From NCBI GenBank assembly GCA_964017235.1, contig OZ024928.1, positions 82,579,566 to 82,643,565 of the forward strand: a DNA stretch of 64,000 nucleotides, in the 5' to 3' direction. Source of the stretch: Sabellastarte sp. h YS-2021. Taxonomy: Eukaryota; Annelida; Polychaeta; Sabellida; Sabellidae. Below, in pieces: positions 50,536-61,494 of this stretch (positions are counted from its first letter, which is position 1; the number at the start of each line of letters is the position of its first letter). Both the position numbers and the translations under genes were made by a program. Under the pieces are notes generated by a model that ran no database searches, was not told where the DNA came from, and saw only the letters and a list, made by a program, of their open reading frames with translations.

Positions 50536-51120
50536 CAGATTAGAACCAAGGACTGTAAAGAGTAGTTTAATACTTAAACAGATTAGAACCAAGGACTGTA
50601 AAGAGTAGTTTAATACTTAAACAGATTGGAACCAAGGACTGTAAAGAGTGGTTTAATACTTAAACAGATTAGAACCAAGGACTGTAAAGAGTAGTTTAAT
50701 ACTTAAACAGATTAGAACCAAGGACTGTAAAGAGTAGTTTAATACTTAAACAGATTGGAACCAAGGACTGTAAAGAGTAGTTTAATACTTAAACAGATTA
50801 GAACCAAGGACTGTAAAGAGTAGTTTAATACTTAAACAGATTAGAACCAAGGACTGTAAAGAGTAGTTTAATACTTAAACAGATTGGAATTTAGGACTAT
50901 AAAAAGTTATTGAGTGCAGAACCTGATTAGAACTTAGGACTTAGAATACTTAAGTACTTAAACAGATTAGAATGTAGGAATGTTAACAGTACTTGAGTAC
51001 CTAAACAGGTTAGAACCTAGAACTGTAAAAAATAATTGACTACTTAAACTGATTGGAACCTTGGAATGTTAACACTACTTGAGTACTTAAACAGGTTAGA
51101 ACCTAGAACTGTAAAGTGTA
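50536..51120 (+). repeat. 43-bp minisatellite with trimeric higher-order structure
   Basis: Units start at 50536, 50579, 50622, 50665, 50708, 50751, 50794, 50837 and 50880. Within CAGATTAGAACCAAGGACTG, every third unit reads CAGATTGG, so the repeat of the array is A-A-B (129 bp). From 50880 to about 51120 the units are degenerate. It lies about 1 kb after the PLCB stop. Confidence 0.95.
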
Positions 51121-52059
51121 ATTGAGTACTTTGAGCTATTTTGAGTACAACATAAGGAAAAAAAGTACTCTTGTTTGATTTCAAAGTTTTGCTAATGTTA
51201 CAAACTCTGGAAATTTTTACACTGAAAACTCATTACAGAGTAGAGTAGTGGTGTCAGAGTAATGGAATGCTAAATTACTGCTATTTCCAGCCTTGGGAGA
51301 GTGGTATTGGATTTTCACAAAAATACCAAATAGTCACAAGTCCAACGATTGAAAAAACAATAACTTAATAAGGGAGTTTCCAGATTGATTACTTTCAGAT
51401 ACTGTGACAACCTAGATGTTTCATATTCCACATATAACTGTAAAGTTTGTTAATTTAACAGTCATTCCACTCTGCCCATCCACCCCCCTTTGAGACTGAA
51501 CTATTGAATGTTTTGTGTTAGAAATTTCTGTAGTTTTATATGTACCAGTATTGTAAATTTCTCTCTATGTGAATATAATGACATTTCTTCACAATCAAAT
51601 GCACATTTATACTCTCAAAGAGATGTGAACTACAGAGTAGGCTAACTGTAATTAGATGCTGCAATAGCCACAGAATTTGGTTCCCAAGCTTTGATTCCAA
51701 AATTTAAAAAAAAATCCTGACTCTTCAACTTACAACTTAAGAATGCAGGATTTTCAAATTAAGGAAATCAGGAAAATAATGACTTCTATTTGTATCCGAC
51801 TTCATCATTCACTGGTTCTTGTTATAGGGAGTCTACTGTAGTAGTTAATTTCTCTATTCCTGTTTCTTTAATTGATATTTGTATTGATTTTAGTGTCAAG
51901 ATTTCTGTTTAAAAATTCCACCTTAGATTTTTTAATATTGTGTATTTTACAAAAAAATATATATAATAATTTAATTGTAAAATGTCATTGTGATTTAAGT
52001 AGTTTGAATGCAGTGTTTGCTGAATTGTAGTCTGTTTGATCACCTCATAATAAGTTGAG
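51121..52059. other. Intergenic, no feature seen
   Basis: AT-rich non-coding sequence between the minisatellite and the satellite-bearing element. Confidence 0.5.
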
Positions 52060-54551
52060 GTAGGATGATGGCATATTATTGTATCCACCGGATAGCATCC
52101 AGTAGATACTATGGATTTCACTTTGTTGCGCCGCCACCGCAGTGTGTAGAGAGATTTCACTGTTACCGCTCTAACGAAAAAAATATTATAGGTAGAGATC
52201 TCAAATTTGCGGGATGTATTCATAACCATAAAATCTTGCCTGGGAATATTTTTGGCCTCATTTTGAAAAACAAAATGGCCGCCACGGGCATTTCTTTTTC
52301 AGTCATAAAAAGTGCTTATATCTCCCTTATTATTGGTCCTAGAGTTTTGGGATGGTAAACCAACCTATAGGAAATCATGGGCTGGGAATCTTTTGATTGG
52401 TCAGATTTGACCTTGGACCCCTCCTTCAAGGCCAAATGAGGATAGCCAAACTTTAAAAAACTTATAACTCGCTTATTATTTGTCCTAGAGGTTTGAGATG
52501 GCAAACCAACTTATAGGAAATCATGGGCTGGGAATCTTCTGGTGTGGTCAGATTTGACCTTGGACCCCTCCTTCAAGGTCAAACAAGGATAGCCAAAATT
52601 AAAGTCCTTATAACTCGCTTATTATTGGTCCTAGAGGTTTGGGATGGTAAACCAACTTATAAGAAATCATGGGCTGGGAATCTTCTGGTGTGGTTAGATT
52701 TGACCTTGGACCTCTCCTTCAAGATCAAATGAGGATAGCCAAAGTTAAAAGTGCTTATAACTTGCTTATCATTGGTGCTAGAGGTTTGGGATGGTAAACC
52801 AACCTATAGGAAATCATGGGCTGGGAATCTTTTGGTATGGTAAGATTTGACCTTGGACCCCCTCCTTCAAAGTCAAATGAGGAGAGGCAAACTTAAAAGT
52901 GCTTATAACTCGCTTATTATTGGTGCTACAGGTTTGGGATGGTAAACCAACCTATAGAAAATCATGGGCTGGGAATCTTTTGGTGTGGTCCGATTTAACC
53001 TTGAACCTCTCCTTCAAGGTCAAACGAGGATAGCCAAAATTAAATGTGCTTATATCTTGCTTATTATTGGTCATACAGGTTTGGGATGGTAAACCAACTT
53101 ACAGGAAATCATGGGCTGGGAATCTTTTGGTGTGGTCAGATTTGACCTTTGATCCCTCCTTCAAGGTCAAACAAGGATAGCCAAACCTAAAAGTGCTTAT
53201 AACTCGCTTATTATTGGTCCTAGAGGTTTGGGATGGTAAACCAACTTATAAGAAATATATGGGCTGGGAATCTTTTGGTATGGTCAGATTTGACCTTTGA
53301 CCCCTCCTTCAAGGTCAAACAAGGATAGCCAAACTTAAAAGTGCTTATAGCTCGCTTATTATTGGTTGGGATGGTAAACCAACCTATAGGAAATCATGGA
53401 CTGGGAATCTTTTGATGTGGTCCGATTTAACCTTGAACCTCTCCTTCAAGGTCAAACGAGGATAGCCAAATTTAAATGTGCTTATATCTTGCTTATTATT
53501 GGTCATACAGGTTTGGGATGGTAAACCAACTTACAGGAAATCATGGGCTGGGAATCTTTTGGTGTGGTCAGATTTGACCTTTGACCCCTCCTTCAAGGTC
53601 AAACAAGGATAGCCAAACTTAAAAGTGCTTATAGCTCGCTTATTATTGGTTGGGATGGTAAACCAACCTATAGGAAATCATGGACTGGGAATCTTTAGAG
53701 TGTGGTCAGATTTGACCTTGGACCTCTCCTTCAAGGTCAAACGAGGATAGCCAAACTTAAAAGTGCTTATAACTCGCTTATTATTGGTGCTAGAGGTTTG
53801 GGATGGTAAACCAACTTATAGGAAATCATGGGCAGGGAATCTTTTGGTATGGTGAGATTGATCTTGGACCCCTCCTTCAAGGTCAGAGTAGGATAGGCAA
53901 ACTTAAAAGTGTTTATAACTCGCTTATTATTTGTCCTAGAGGTTTGGCATGGTAAACCAACCTATAGGAAAACATGGGCTGGGAATCTCTTGGTGTGGTC
54001 ATATTTGACCTTGGACCCCTCCTTCAAGGTCAAACGAGGATAGCCAAACTTAAAAGTGCTTATAACTTGCTTATTATTGGTCATACAAGTTTGGGATAGT
54101 AAACCAACCTATAGGAAATCATGTGCTGGGAATCTTTTGATGTGGTCAGATTTGACCTTGAACCTCTCCTTCAAGGTTAAGCGAGGATAGCCAAACTTAA
54201 AAAGGCTTATAACTCGCTTATTATTGGTCCTACAGGTTTGGGATGGTAAACCAACCTATAGGAAATCATGGGCTGGGAATCTTTTGGTGTGGTCAGATTT
54301 GACCTTGGGCTCCCTCCTTCAAGGTCAAATGACAATAGCCAAACTTAAAAGTGCGGATAACTTGCTTATTATTGGTCCTAGAGGTTTGCAATATGAAACC
54401 AACTTATAGGAGGTCATAGTCTGGGAATCTTCTGATGTTTTCAGATTTGACCTTGGGCCCCTCTCAAGGTCAAACAATGGTTCACTGGCTTTGGTGAGTT
54501 GTCTTTTCGGTGGATAGAAATTTTCATCGGTTCTCCGATGCGTAGGTCTAG
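52060..54551 (+). mobile_element. Helitron-like element carrying a 15-unit satellite array
   Basis: About 15 units of about 147 bp (from 52312) contain CTTATAACTCGCTTATTATT, GGTTTGGGATGGTAAACCAA, AAATCATGGGCTGGGAATCT and CTCCTTCAAGGTCAAA. The left lead-in (52060-52311) has GCCGCCACCGCAG and AACAAAATGGCCGCC. The right end has hairpin CATCGG-TTCT-CCGATG (54525-54540), then CTAG at 54548-54551 and T. A block from about 52985 recurs from about 53418. Confidence 0.7.
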
Positions 54552-55199
54552 TTCATATTGTTAGCACATCATAGCAAAATCTTAACAATTTGGGGGTGTC
54601 CAAAGTGATTAGGTCAGGCAATAGGAATATTAGTTCTTGAAATTAAAACACACTCCTCAAAATCACTGTAATACATCAAAATAGGCAACAGAGAGAAAAC
54701 AGAGAGAAAAATTCAAATTTTCTTGTTGTCTGGATACTAAGTATTAGCATTTGTTACATATCCGTTCATAAAAAGATTTTTACCATGAGGGCTGTCAAGG
54801 GTGAAGCTAGCTTTGTCAAATGCTCATGATATTGTCATCGGTGAGTAAACTTGTCTCCGATTAAATTAAACATGCTTAAAAAAATTTAGTCGTGTTAAAA
54901 TATAACTGAAGATGGGATTATGTACCTTTTCTACTGACTGGCTCTTATTAGTGGAATGATGGATCTCTCTATAGGTCATACATAAAACAGATACATATGT
55001 CCTTTCTCTGGTATGAGCTGGCTACATTAATGGACCGAATCTTATTAATATGTTTATGGTAAGTTGTGTTTCAGAGCCTGTCAGATGATGGAGAAAGTAC
55101 TATAAAACTTCTTATCAGATTAGATTGAGTAGATTAAATGCAGACATATGACCTTGAAGCTCTGCATTCAATGTCATAATGTCATCCAGAGTACCAAAG

Positions 55200-55510
55200 T
55201 ACCCCACATAACTGATTTTGGGCAAACTTGCAGATCCCTGTATCTCATTATTTGTTCAAGAGATTTGGGATAAATCAAATCACTTTCAGAAAAGCATATG
55301 TTGGAATCTTTTGATGTGGTCGTATTTGTCCTTGGGGGCCCCTCCCCAACAAGGGTAGCCAAACTTAATAGTGCTTATAACTCACTTATTATTGGTCATA
55401 GAGGTTTAGGATGCCAAACCAACCTAAGGAAATCATGAGTTGGGAGTCTTTGATGTGGTCAGATTTTGACCTTGGGGGCCCTCCCCTCCTTCAAAGTCGA
55501 GTGAGAGTAG
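55200..55510 (+). repeat. Two further diverged units of the 52-54 kb satellite
   Basis: GCTTATAACTCACTTATTAT, AAACCAACCTAAGGAAATCA and GATGTGGTCAGATTTTGACC match the array; the first unit is more diverged. No terminus recognised. Confidence 0.75.
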
Positions 55511-55877
55511 CCAGAATAAAATATTTTCAAATGTGTAACTTTAAAAAATAAACCTTCACTGCTGATCACAAACTGAAGTATCATACTTTTCTTGTTCTTA
55601 AGAAGCTGTTTTATCAATACGTCATTATTCTCATATTTTTTTTAATTAAAAGAATTAAAACCATTAAAAGAATGAGAATTTTTCGAAGAAGAAGAATGTC
55701 AGGGAGTGTGGACTCAGATCTGTCCATCTGTTCTCCAAGGCTGCAAACTGGTAGATCTTGAATTGTGCTTATTTTGTCACCTAAACTCTTGTAAAACTTA
55801 GAAATACAATATCAGTCTGACTCTACCATATGTATTTTTGGAGAATTTCCTTAAAAAATATTCAGAACATATTTATA

Positions 55878-56500
55878 ATCTAATCTAATCTACTGCTTTT
55901 TAGGCGCAATATCTTCCCCAAAAGGGGAACTCAGTGCGCTAACTTAACAAAATCATTTCTCAAAAGGAGGGTCGAGGGATGTTCAAGGTCAGTAATCCGG
56001 AGTTGTGGGTGTGACCAGGAGGGAAGAAGACTAAGTTGGAAAACTGGAATTGAAGAGGTGGGTTTTGAGGTGTTTCCTGAAAGATGCAACAGAGGGGCTA
56101 TTTCTTATTTGGAAGGGGAAGGAGTTCCAAAGAACCGGGGCATAGTGACTGAAAGAATTGGAAAAGTGTTTGAGTGATTTATGAACTTTACAGTCAAAAG
56201 TGGGGGTATGATGGAATTTGAGTTTGGGGGTGTTTCGCCTTGTATTTCTGGAAGAGGTGTAGGGATGAATTAATTCTCTTAGGTAAACTGGTTGGCCCTG
56301 GTTGAGAATTTTGTGTGTAATGAGACCTATTTTGAATTGTACCCTATATTTGACTGGGAGCCAATGAAGTTTTTTCAGTTGAGGGGTAATGTGAGAGTAT
56401 TTAGAGGTACGAGTGACAACCCTGCAGAGTGAATTTTGGACTAATTGCAATCTCCTTAACTCAAAATCAGTGAGTGATAACTGGGAATTGCAATAGTCCA
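55878..56500 (-). mobile_element. 3' end of a CR1/L2-like LINE
   Basis: Read on the minus strand, it encodes the RT C-terminus and ends in an AGATT-type microsatellite tail (TCTAATCTAATC on +, about 55878), usual for CR1/L2 elements. Its 5' side is cut at 56500 by the left terminus of a DIRS element. Confidence 0.8.
56031..56500 (-). pseudogene. LINE reverse transcriptase C-terminal fragment
   Basis: DYCNSQLSLTDFELRRLQLV, QNSLCRVVTRTSKYSHITP, LKKLHWLPVKYRVQFKIGLI and APVLWNSFPF form the conserved tail (LDYCNS...RLQxVQN...LHWLPV...LWNSLP) of CR1/L2/jockey-type ORF2. The frame is open to its stop, but everything upstream of DYCNS is missing because of the DIRS insertion. Confidence 0.85.
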
Positions 56501-56722
56501 TTTTATTGCGTTAATACATCCTATCCAATGGACAAATGCTTATCCGGTCGGCGCGGACCGGCCCGCCAAACGTCAGAAAAAGACGTCCTGTGTCTCCACC
56601 GGCCAAGCCGGTCCAGTACTGTGCACTCGCCAGGTGGCGTGTAGTACTTCCTTCCTGTCTAGACAGAGTGACGTCATAGCATCTTTTTCGTTTGGCGCAT
56701 GTGCTGTGTACACGAAATTTTC
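56501..56722 (+). repeat. Left-end repeat of DIRS copy B1
   Basis: Repeated directly at 58979-59202 with about 85-90% identity by eye. Contains CCGGTCGGCGCGGACCGG, TGACGTCA (56669 region) and TTTTTCGTTTGGCGC. Confidence 0.85.
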
Positions 56723-56840
56723 AGTGAACTTAATTTGTATTTTGTTCATCAATATTATACAGAGTGTGTTTTTATAACTTTGTCTTTTTGTGCAAGAGGT
56801 ATTATAGATCATTTTGGTGTAATTTTCATTTCGGATCGTC

Positions 56841-58870
56841 ATGTCTTCACCCAGTCAGAAGCATGGAAGTTGTGGACACATAATGGCTAGCTTTGATAGC
56901 CATAATTTCTGCGCGCGTTGCAGGGAGAAGGGTAAGGGCACAGATCCGTGTATTAATAAAAATGACTGTAACTCTTGCAATTTGCTCACAGAAGAACAAC
57001 GCTTACAGTTGTCTACGCCTTCTTATAGGCTCAAAAAGGAAAAGAGGGATCTTAAGAAATCTGATACACCCAAACAGGACTCATCCAGTTCCTCTCTCAT
57101 AGACCCGTACTCTGTTACGGTAGTGGGAGCTGTGGACGCCCAAGGGATTTTACAGTCCCCTGGTTCGAGTTCAGGAAAAGCACAGAAAACTGATTCCTCA
57201 TCAAAACCCAAGGATTTAAAACCTAAAGCAGAAAAGCCTTCTAAATCGACTTCTAAATCTCACAAGTCTTCAGTTGATTCCAAGATCGACGACCTGGACC
57301 AAAAGTGGGCTGACAGATTTAATAGATTAGAAGCTCTGCTTTTAGCAAAGACTTTGGATAAACCAGACCCAGCTTTTACCTCTGTCAAAGTCGCTCCTAC
57401 ACACTCGCCTCCGGCTAGCTCAGCCATATCTGATAAACCCTTCATTAGACCTTCCGGTTCTGCTTCAGGGACAGATGCTTCAGGTACCGACCTCGCTTCT
57501 CAGAGTCAAGTTACCGACCAGTCTGTCAGACCGGACACACTTCAACACACTTCAGATTTGACTGGTTCCTTACAGACTGTTTCCAAGTCGACCAGCAAGT
57601 CGCAAAAGAGTAGATCTTCTACCGACCGACTAGCAGATCAGGCTGGTACTGCATCTCCAGTTCCTCAGCAAGTACCTAGCAGGTCGTCATCGGTTCCGGC
57701 TAGAAGGCTCAGCACTTCCTCTATGGATACCGACACCGACCTTTCTGATCGCCCCCCTGTGGACATTTTTGTCGAAGAGGGAGAACTATCAGATCAGGAA
57801 CTTGAAGCCGCTTCTGCCGACCCCGACCAAACCCTCTCCGAAGAGCAAATGTACAGGGAAACCATGAGTGGTATTAGGTCTTTCATGGGGTGGACCCACA
57901 TTCCTGAAGTGGATACGGCAGCGTCAACCGCGGATGACAACCCCTTTGCGGGTCCCAAATCACAGCCTTCAGGGAAGGTCTCAGTTTCAATGCCAACCGA
58001 CGAGTGGGTCTGCAGTAAGATGGGTAAACTTAATCTGACTCTTATGGAGGGTTACCCGTCGCGAAGTTCAGAGGCTGGGGGTCTTCTCAAGGACCAGTTT
58101 GTGCGTCCGCCCAGATCACAAGCTAAGTGGTATAGCTTTGCACCAAATCAAGAGAAGCCCGGACAGGATACTGGCAAGACTGTTTCCACTTGGTCTACTG
58201 ACGCTTCCAAGATAAACAGTACCTACAGTCACATAGCCAAGGCAGCCGGCATTGCATCTACTCCACCAGCCTCACGTCAAATAACCTACGCAGGTGGGAG
58301 AAGTCTGCCCGCGAAGCCTCTACCATTTGCAACCAAGCGGCAGCCTTCAACCGGTGTCTTTACAAAGTTCAAGACTCTATGCAATCTCAACTGAAGGTGA
58401 TTAAAGCAGACTTTAGTAAAGGAAAGTCGTCCTCAAAAGTTTCACAGGCTGCTGATGAGTTACAGTTCCTGATGAACTTCAACTCTAGCATTACCCAGTC
58501 CATGGCCAAGACATTAGAGCATCTCACGGACTGTGTTTTTGTTACTGTTGTTAACACCACCCTGGCCAGACGAGACTCTTATCTGTCTCACCTCAAGTTG
58601 GGAATTAAACCGGACACCTTTGCTGCCCTACGTACAGGACCACTACATATTCCTACACTGTTCCCAGATTCAGCGCTTAAGCAGGCAGAACAGGATTTCT
58701 TTCAGGATCGCTTTCACCCTTATGAGCGTCAGGACAAGCGTTCAGATTTCAGAAAGCCAGACCGCCCTGCTTGGAAGAATATTGGGAACAGGGGACAGCA
58801 CAAGAGGGGCAAGGCCAAAGCCTCCTACTACTCATCGCGACCAGCCAAGGGCCAGCAGTCCTATAAATGA
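56841..58870 (+). pseudogene. DIRS gag-like gene with one frameshift (copy B1)
   Basis: From ATG 56841 in frame 0; the Cys/His cluster DSHNFCARCREKGKGTDPC and CNSCNLLTEEQ parallels the gag at 24942. The frame continues through a Ser/Thr/Asp-rich middle to TGA near 58394. From about 58280 the protein goes on in frame 2 (WEKSAREASTICNQAAAF region, then QLKVIKADF, LARRDSYLSHLKLG) to the stop at 58870, with a basic Arg/Gly/Lys tail. A single indel near 58280 explains this. Otherwise well preserved. Confidence 0.82.
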
Positions 58871-58978
58871 CAATCATTGTGTAAAGGGCTTACAGGAAGG
58901 ACTGCTGGCCGGGAGCAAGACAGTGTCACAGGAACTGTTAACAGACTCTGTAAATTATGGTGTTGTAAAAGTTGTACA

Positions 58979-59202
58979 TTTTATTGCGTTAATACATCCT
59001 ATCCAATGGACAATTGCTAATCCGGTCGGCGCAGACCGGCCCGCCAAACGCCAGAAAAAGACGTCCTGTGTTGCCACCGGCTGGCCGGTCCGTAGTACTG
59101 TGCACTCCCCAGATGGCGCCTCGTACTTCCTTCCTGTCTAGACAACCTGACGTCATAGCATCTTTTTCGTTTGGCGCGTGTACTGTGCAGACGTGTTTTC
59201 AA
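58979..59202 (+). repeat. Left-end repeat of DIRS copy B2
   Basis: Direct copy of 56501-56722, including TGACGTCA (59149 region) and TTTTTCGTTTGGCGC. Confidence 0.85.
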
Positions 59203-59971
59203 CATCTCCAGAATTTTAAAGGAAAAGTGTGCTTTATGACGGATTTTAAACCTTATTTGTGGAGAGTTTCCTTGTAAAGTGTTACCAGCTGGTCAAGCAC
59301 GGATATACATTTAGAAATCTGCTGGAAACGCTCCCTAGTTGGCTCAATTTTTTATTGATGATAGGGCAGCAATCGACGAGATATATATAGTTTCCTCCCA
59401 TTCAACCTTTGTGTTGTTAGGGGCAGATCAACAATATTGAGGAATTATGGATATACTTCTAACAGGTATTTTTATCTGTGTCTTTTGTTTGAATTTTTCA
59501 TCTATAACCTTCCAGCTACAATCACCATAGAAACGTCTCTACACGAGATCTTCAGTCTACGTAGTTTTGAAATCTGTGAATGGAAGGAATTCCCCATCAC
59601 AGATGCATTCTTCAGAGCGCACTGGTACCGACTTCTCTGCTGTAAAGCATCAGTCACACCAGCCCAGCTCGAGTATTTGGTGTTTTTTAATCAGAAGCAT
59701 GAGATGGATTCTTCAGATTTCTTCAACTGACCTCTCAAGTATTTTCTACATAGAAGGAACCTTTGTCACTCTCAGTCCCACCCTTATGGACCCGGCAGTT
59801 GTGTCGGTAGTAAGGGCAGTGGATGGCCAGGAAACTGGTTTGAGTGTACAGCCGGCTGAGAAGAAGAACCGACTTCAGACCGGCCAGGAATTTCATCTAC
59901 AGAGTGCACTGGTCCAGGCTTTTCTGCTTTTAAAGCATCAGCCGACCGGCCAGCTAAAAGAACGCGACCTC

Positions 59972-60341
59972 TGACGTCATACCCAGTCAGCCAATCGCGT
60001 GTCTTCACGAAGCTGGTCACGTGTTTTCACCGACCAGTCACGAAGTTTATCACGTGATTTACCGAACAAGAAGGTCGGAAGTACATTCTTTGCACTCACG
60101 TCTACTGTGATTCCAGTTTTTTAGTTCCTGTAATCCACCTCCAGCGTACTGGTACAGACTTCTCTGCTACAGACATCAGTAGACCAGTAAGCTTACGTTA
60201 CTATGATATAAGGAAAGAACACCTCTAGTGAGGGCGTATCCCCGAAGTTGGTCACGTGATTTTCCGACCAGTTCACGAAGCTGATCGTCATCTCCAACCA
60301 GCCAATCACGTTGTCCCTCCGACCAGCAAGCTGGTCACGTG
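59972..60341. promoter_or_regulatory. CRE and E-box cluster
   Basis: TGACGTCA at 59972-59979, then CACGTG at 60018, 60051, 60253 and 60336, most within TCACGTG, plus CCAATCGCG and CCAATCACG. The intact DIRS terminal repeat also has TCACGTGA close to GACCAATCG, so this may be promoter sequence of a DIRS relative. Function is inference. Confidence 0.45.
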
Positions 60342-60452
60342 ACACACCGACCAACATTGGTTTCTAAATATAGCTCACAAGGGCTTCCCCAGCAACTGTC
60401 AAAATCTACAAATAAGACGTGCGTTCAAAGATAGTTGTAAAATTTTCAATTT

Positions 60453-60965
60453 TCAACAACTGGTTACAGAGTGTATCGACCAGTACCGGCTATACAGCCT
60501 TGTACACTTGTTTTCAACAACTGGTTACAGAGGGTACCGGCTATACAGCCGTGTACACTTGCTTCAACAAGCGGTTACAGAGGAATTAATGGAGGAAACT
60601 GAATTCAACACAAGATAATTGTAAACTTCATTCAGCAACTGGTTACAGGGTGTACCTACTGGCTACACAGCCTTGTACACTTACTTCAACAACTGGTTAC
60701 AGAGTGTACCGACTGACTACCGGCTAAACAGCCTTGTACAGTTACTTCAATAACTGGTTACAGTATGTACCGACCGGCTACCGGCTTCACAGCCTTATAC
60801 AGTAGCCTCAACTGGTTACAGTGTACCGGCTACACAGCCTTGTACACTGGCTTCAACAACTGGTTACAGAGTGTACCGACTGGTACTGGCTACACAGCCT
60901 TGTACACTTGCTTCATTCTATGGGTTACAAGTCTACTAACAGGGTGTTGGCTACACAGTCTTTAC
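60453..60965 (+). repeat. Minisatellite of about nine variable units (44-71 bp)
   Basis: Units contain AACTGGTTACAGAGTGTACC, ACCGGCTACACAGCC and TTGTACACTTGCTTCAACA, starting near 60453, 60511, 60566, 60637, 60692, 60752, 60814, 60858 and 60922. Spacing varies because an inner ACCGGCT motif is itself repeated or lost. Confidence 0.8.
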
Positions 60966-61494
60966 TGTAAATATAGACCAGTAGCTGTCGAAATTCGTTG
61001 GTGACCCCAACCTGCCAGTTTTTGCCGGTTACAAGAATTACTGGTTACAGTAAAGTACCGGGTATGGAGTCCGGGTACCGGACAGAGTTGCCTAAGGTTA
61101 ATTGGGTTACAGAGAATTCTTAAACTGGTCAGTGATCTTGATGATAGGACAGTTTCCCAAGCTACTGCCAGGCAACCTTCCCTTATCACACCTCTCAACA
61201 ATTCCTGTTATCGGTGCTGGACTTGACTGCAGAGATAATAATCAATTTTGTCATCAGGTCCGGCCAGGGGACTGACATCTCACATATTACAATTGCTCTG
61301 TAAATGCTGCACCTTGCAGGCTGCTGGCCCGGGGCAAAGAGTTTATTAATGTGAAAATAAGACCACAAAAAAAAAAAAAAAAAAAAAACCTGGATCATTG
61401 TCACCAGACTGGACCAGTGTCCGGAGGGACAGAAAATATTGTCAGAATACCAAATGTCCCAAATGTGGCACACAATCTGCCTATAAGGTCCAGA

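Larger units (their letters stand above)
56501..58978 (+). mobile_element. Left part of a second-family DIRS element (copy B1)
   Basis: Left terminus TTTTATTGCGTTAATACATC, a 220-bp leader, a frameshifted gag and, in frame after the gag, GLQEGLLAGSKTVSQELL, which may be the start of the RT frame. It is interrupted at 58979 by a second left terminus of the same family. The end resembles that of the intact element at 24551 (TTTTATTACGCTACAATAGC). Confidence 0.75.
58979..61000 (+). mobile_element. Second left terminus (copy B2) with non-coding leader
   Basis: TTTTATTGCGTTAATACATC again, preceded by CA as at 56499. After the shared 224 bp the sequence diverges from B1 and has no gag. It continues into short repeats (CAGAGCGCACTGGTACCGAC at 59615, CAGAGTGCACTGGTCCAGGC at 59908, related at 60145) and the blocks below. 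Likely a nested insertion into B1 or a rearranged pair. Confidence 0.6.

Noticed and set aside
50536-50880. CRISPR-like array
   Set aside because: No spacers: the 43-bp unit is contiguous, and the window is clearly from an animal nucleus.
52065-54409. Open frames with MGWESSG or SWAGNLL motifs in the 52-54 kb region
   Set aside because: They are translations of the satellite units and recur with the repeat period.
61360-61392. Poly(A) run as the end of a retroposed mRNA
   Set aside because: No coding or 3' UTR-like sequence upstream and no target duplication seen; probably a simple A run inside the degraded DIRS region.
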